NCBI GenBank assembly: GCA_031552995.1
Contig: JAVBMB010000099.1
Coordinates: 1 to 17,460 of the forward strand
DNA from: JAVBMB01 sp031552995
GTDB taxonomy: Bacteria; Bacillota; Clostridia; Oscillospirales; Butyricicoccaceae
Direction of reading: 5' to 3'
DNA: 17,460 nucleotides
The notes under the pieces are model-generated. The model saw nothing but the letters and a program-made list of their open reading frames with translations. It made no database searches and was not told where the DNA came from. The position numbers and the translations under genes were made by a program. The number at the start of each line of letters is the position of its first letter. The stretch's first letter is position 1. This document shows, piece by piece, positions 16,407-17,460 of this stretch.

Positions 16407-16619
16407 TCATTTTTTTGGTGACGTAGATAACACATCATTTGGTAACGCCATCCCCAGCACTTCTTCAACAGCTTCACGCGGTACGCGATTAAGCTTTTTA
16501 GACTCGTAAAAGACGAATCCTTTCTTGACCATAAGCTTCTTTGCTTCCCGCATGATGTAAGCGGCGTAAGAATTGCCGTAACCCAGCCGAATTAAGTCTT
16601 GTTTAGTGATTGTAACCAT
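16407..16619 (-). CDS. DUF3173 protein, probable excisionase/directionality factor
   Basis: A 70-residue protein with the DUF3173 pattern: TITKQDLIRLGYGNSYAAYI, REAKKLMVKKGFVFYESKKL, NRVPREAVEEVLG. It is a winged-helix/AlpA-like small DNA-binding protein almost always encoded just upstream of a tyrosine integrase in Gram-positive integrative elements. A role in excision is inferred from that partnership. GGAAGGAG precedes the ATG. The stop lies 11 nt before the integrase start and ends in a run of seven As. Confidence 0.87.
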   Translation of the reverse strand: MVTITKQDLIRLGYGNSYAAYIMREAKKLMVKKGFVFYESKKLNRVPREAVEEVLGMALPNDVLSTSPKK

Positions 16620-16631
16620 GTGACTCCTTCC

Positions 16632-16672
16632 ATAATTATTGGCTGGTGAACTCAGTGCTTGCCAATAATTAT
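16632..16672. promoter_or_regulatory. 12-bp perfect inverted repeat, probable operator of the xis-int operon
   Basis: ATAATTATTGGC (16632-16643) and GCCAATAATTAT (16661-16672) are exact inverted copies with a 17-nt spacer. The right arm overlaps the -10 element of the minus-strand promoter and the left arm abuts the ribosome site of the DUF3173 gene. A dimeric regulator bound here would block transcription of both genes. Confidence 0.65.
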
Positions 16673-16695
16673 ATCAAACATTTGCAGTTCTTCAA
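16668..16695 (-). promoter_or_regulatory. Promoter of the DUF3173-integrase operon
   Basis: On the minus strand, TTGAAG (16695-16690), a 16-nt spacer and a perfect TATAAT (16673-16668) lie about 50 nt before the DUF3173 start. Confidence 0.65.
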
Positions 16696-16738
16696 GGAAT
16701 AGTTGCTGCGTTTACTTTATAGTCGACCGCTCCTCAAC

Positions 16739-16982
16739 GCCTGCGGCGAACAGGCCATAGACGCGCTCTTTGCGCTCTCCCCGCATTCTGATGCGGGGCC
16801 GCCCCTTGACATGACGTTAGCCAGGCGGAAGTCCCATAATAGCCCCATAGGAGTTTTGGCGTACGCGGAAGTCATCCGCGTTTTAGTGCTCATAGCTCCG
16901 GCTGTCGTCCGGAGGGATAGCCGCTCGCCCATGGGGGTTGTATTGAGGAAGTTTATGAAATTATCAAGGTGCGGTTCCGCCT
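16739..16982. ncRNA. Candidate structured RNA (or structured DNA site), unassigned family
   Basis: No credible gene lies in 16620-17238. This block has dense nested self-complementarity. Hairpins: GCCTG/CAGGC (16739-16755), and CCCCGCAT/ATGCGGGG (16779-16798, loop TCTG). A long-range stem AGGCGGAA (16823-16830) with TTCCGCCT (16975-16982) encloses CCCCAT (16843-16848) with ATGGGG (16931-16936). Inside that is GGCG (16858-16861) with CGCC (16926-16929), which encloses two hairpins: ACGCGGA/TCCGCGT (16863-16881) and CTCCGG/CCGGAG (16896-16914). This nesting is typical of a folded RNA. Strand cannot be fixed because all pairs are Watson-Crick. No T-run terminator directly follows on either side. 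An oriT-like or other DNA structure is an alternative. Confidence 0.5.
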
Positions 16983-17135
16983 CTGACAATCAATGAATGC
17001 CCGGGGCGTTGTGTTTTGGATGCCTTCAAAGAATAAAAGCGCAGACGATTTGACGAATCTTTCATTTTGAAAATAATTTTTACATTGTACAAAAAATGGA
17101 TCATCACTATGACAATCCATCCGGATCTATTGGTG

Positions 17136-17164
17136 TTGAAAAAGCGTCAGTATTTCGCTATAAT
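17136..17164 (+). promoter_or_regulatory. Near-consensus sigma-A promoter
   Basis: TTGAAA (17136-17141), an exact 17-nt spacer and TATAAT (17159-17164). Transcription would start near 17171, immediately before a hairpin, about 68 nt upstream of the last gene. A weaker pair, TTGACG (17050-17055) and AATAAT (17072-17077) at 16 nt, lies upstream. Confidence 0.8.
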
Positions 17165-17171
17165 CATTTAA

Positions 17172-17213
17172 GCCAAATCGCAAGCAGCCCGGCGTCGACC
17201 GGGCTGTTTTGGC
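17172..17213 (+). terminator. Leader hairpin, possible attenuator or weak terminator
   Basis: CAGCCCGG (17185-17192) pairs with CCGGGCTG (17199-17206), followed by only four Ts. An outer pairing of GCCAAA (17172-17177) with TTTGGC (17208-17213) would sequester the T-run. The structure starts right at the predicted transcript start, so it may protect the 5' end, attenuate the gene, or terminate a transcript from upstream. Confidence 0.55.
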
Positions 17214-17238
17214 GTAAATCTACATATGGAGGAATCAT

Positions 17239-17460
17239 ATTGGACACCAATACACTTACGGAGCGCTGCGCGGCTTGCAGCCGGACAGCTTTACATGGAA
17301 ATTCGCCCTTTACGGCACGCGCAAGAGCCGCGACGGACTGGAGCTCGAATGGAACCTGTGCAATATGCGGGGTATAACCGACCAGATCACAAAGCTTAAA
17401 GAATATCTGCTCACAAAACCGGTGGCCGAAAAGCCGGTCGCCCCGTACTCGCCGTTTTTG
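17239..17460 (+). CDS. Unrecognised protein, 5' part only (continues past window end)
   Basis: A frame open from 17218 to the window end gives 73 or more residues with normal protein character: GHQYTYGALRGLQPDSFTWK, ALYGTRKSRDGLELEWNLCN, RGITDQITKLKEYLL, then a proline-rich KPVAEKPVAPYSPFL. I do not recognise the family. GGAGG at 17228-17232 points to a start at 17239, but the in-frame codon there is ATT. A TAA at 17215-17217 closes the frame upstream, and the next in-frame alternatives are CTG at 17266 and TTG at 17275, both too far from the ribosome site. A TTG at 17240 is in another frame that stops at 17377. Codon use is G+C-rich at third positions, unlike the integrase. Confidence 0.65.
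   Translation, partial: MGHQYTYGALRGLQPDSFTWKFALYGTRKSRDGLELEWNLCNMRGITDQITKLKEYLLTKPVAEKPVAPYSPFL

Noticed and set aside
16966..16982. AAGGTGCGGTTCCGCC resembles the T-box signature GGTGGNACCGCG
   Set aside because: The match has insertions, no stem I or specifier loop features are evident, and no tRNA synthetase or amino-acid gene follows.
16703..16996. Open frames of 97 (+) and 90 (-) codons across the structured block
   Set aside because: Both strands are open at once, no ribosome site fits, the translations lack domain character, and the dense base-pairing explains the sequence better.
17096..17377. Frame of 93 codons in the last intergenic region
   Set aside because: It runs through the promoter and the leader hairpin and then reads the last gene out of frame.

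Overview
This window is a 17.5 kb stretch of a Bacillota (Clostridia-like, probably gut-type) chromosome. That placement is an inference from several observations: the rbfA–DHH phosphoesterase–truB–ribF gene order behind infB, strong AGGAGG-type ribosome binding sites with frequent GTG/TTG starts, an RqcH/FbpA homologue, TrmK, an SLH-domain surface protein, and a DUF3173/tyrosine-recombinase pair typical of Gram-positive mobile elements. The core genes are G+C-rich. The integrase block near the right end is clearly A+T-richer.

Left part (1-6750, + strand). This looks like one long co-directional operon. It starts with the 3' end of infB, then rbfA, an NrnA-type DHH phosphoesterase, truB and ribF, so it covers translation initiation, 30S maturation, nanoRNA turnover, tRNA pseudouridylation and flavin synthesis. 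It continues with a membrane-anchored M20 peptidase, an exported ComEC-like metallo-beta-lactamase-fold protein and an overlapping DUF3006 protein, and ends at a strong intrinsic terminator (6725-6753).

Middle (6754-11900, + strand). A RocB-like M20 peptidase has its own promoter. A tiny DUF1858 protein has its own promoter and terminator. They are followed by trmK, rqcH and a GNAT acetyltransferase. A convergent intergenic stretch (11895-12123) separates these from an SLH surface protein on the minus strand. It holds two facing terminators and an unexplained 54-nt structured element. The SLH gene is divergent from guaA.

Right part (15136-17460). guaA is intact and ends at a perfect 32-nt palindrome terminator. 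Immediately beyond lies an integrated element, and the 3' end of guaA is a known insertion site for genomic islands. The element has a tandem ATTGCACATTT repeat, a tyrosine recombinase and a DUF3173 protein (int/xis operon, minus strand) with an operator-like inverted repeat over its promoter. Next comes a roughly 250-bp GC-rich block with nested, multibranched self-complementarity, which looks like a structured RNA I cannot assign to a family. A consensus promoter with a leader hairpin follows, and then the start of an unrecognised protein whose best-placed start codon is ATT. The other end of the element lies outside the window.

The most interesting parts are the structured block at 16739-16982, the minus-strand structured element at 12058-12111, and the unusual start of the last gene.
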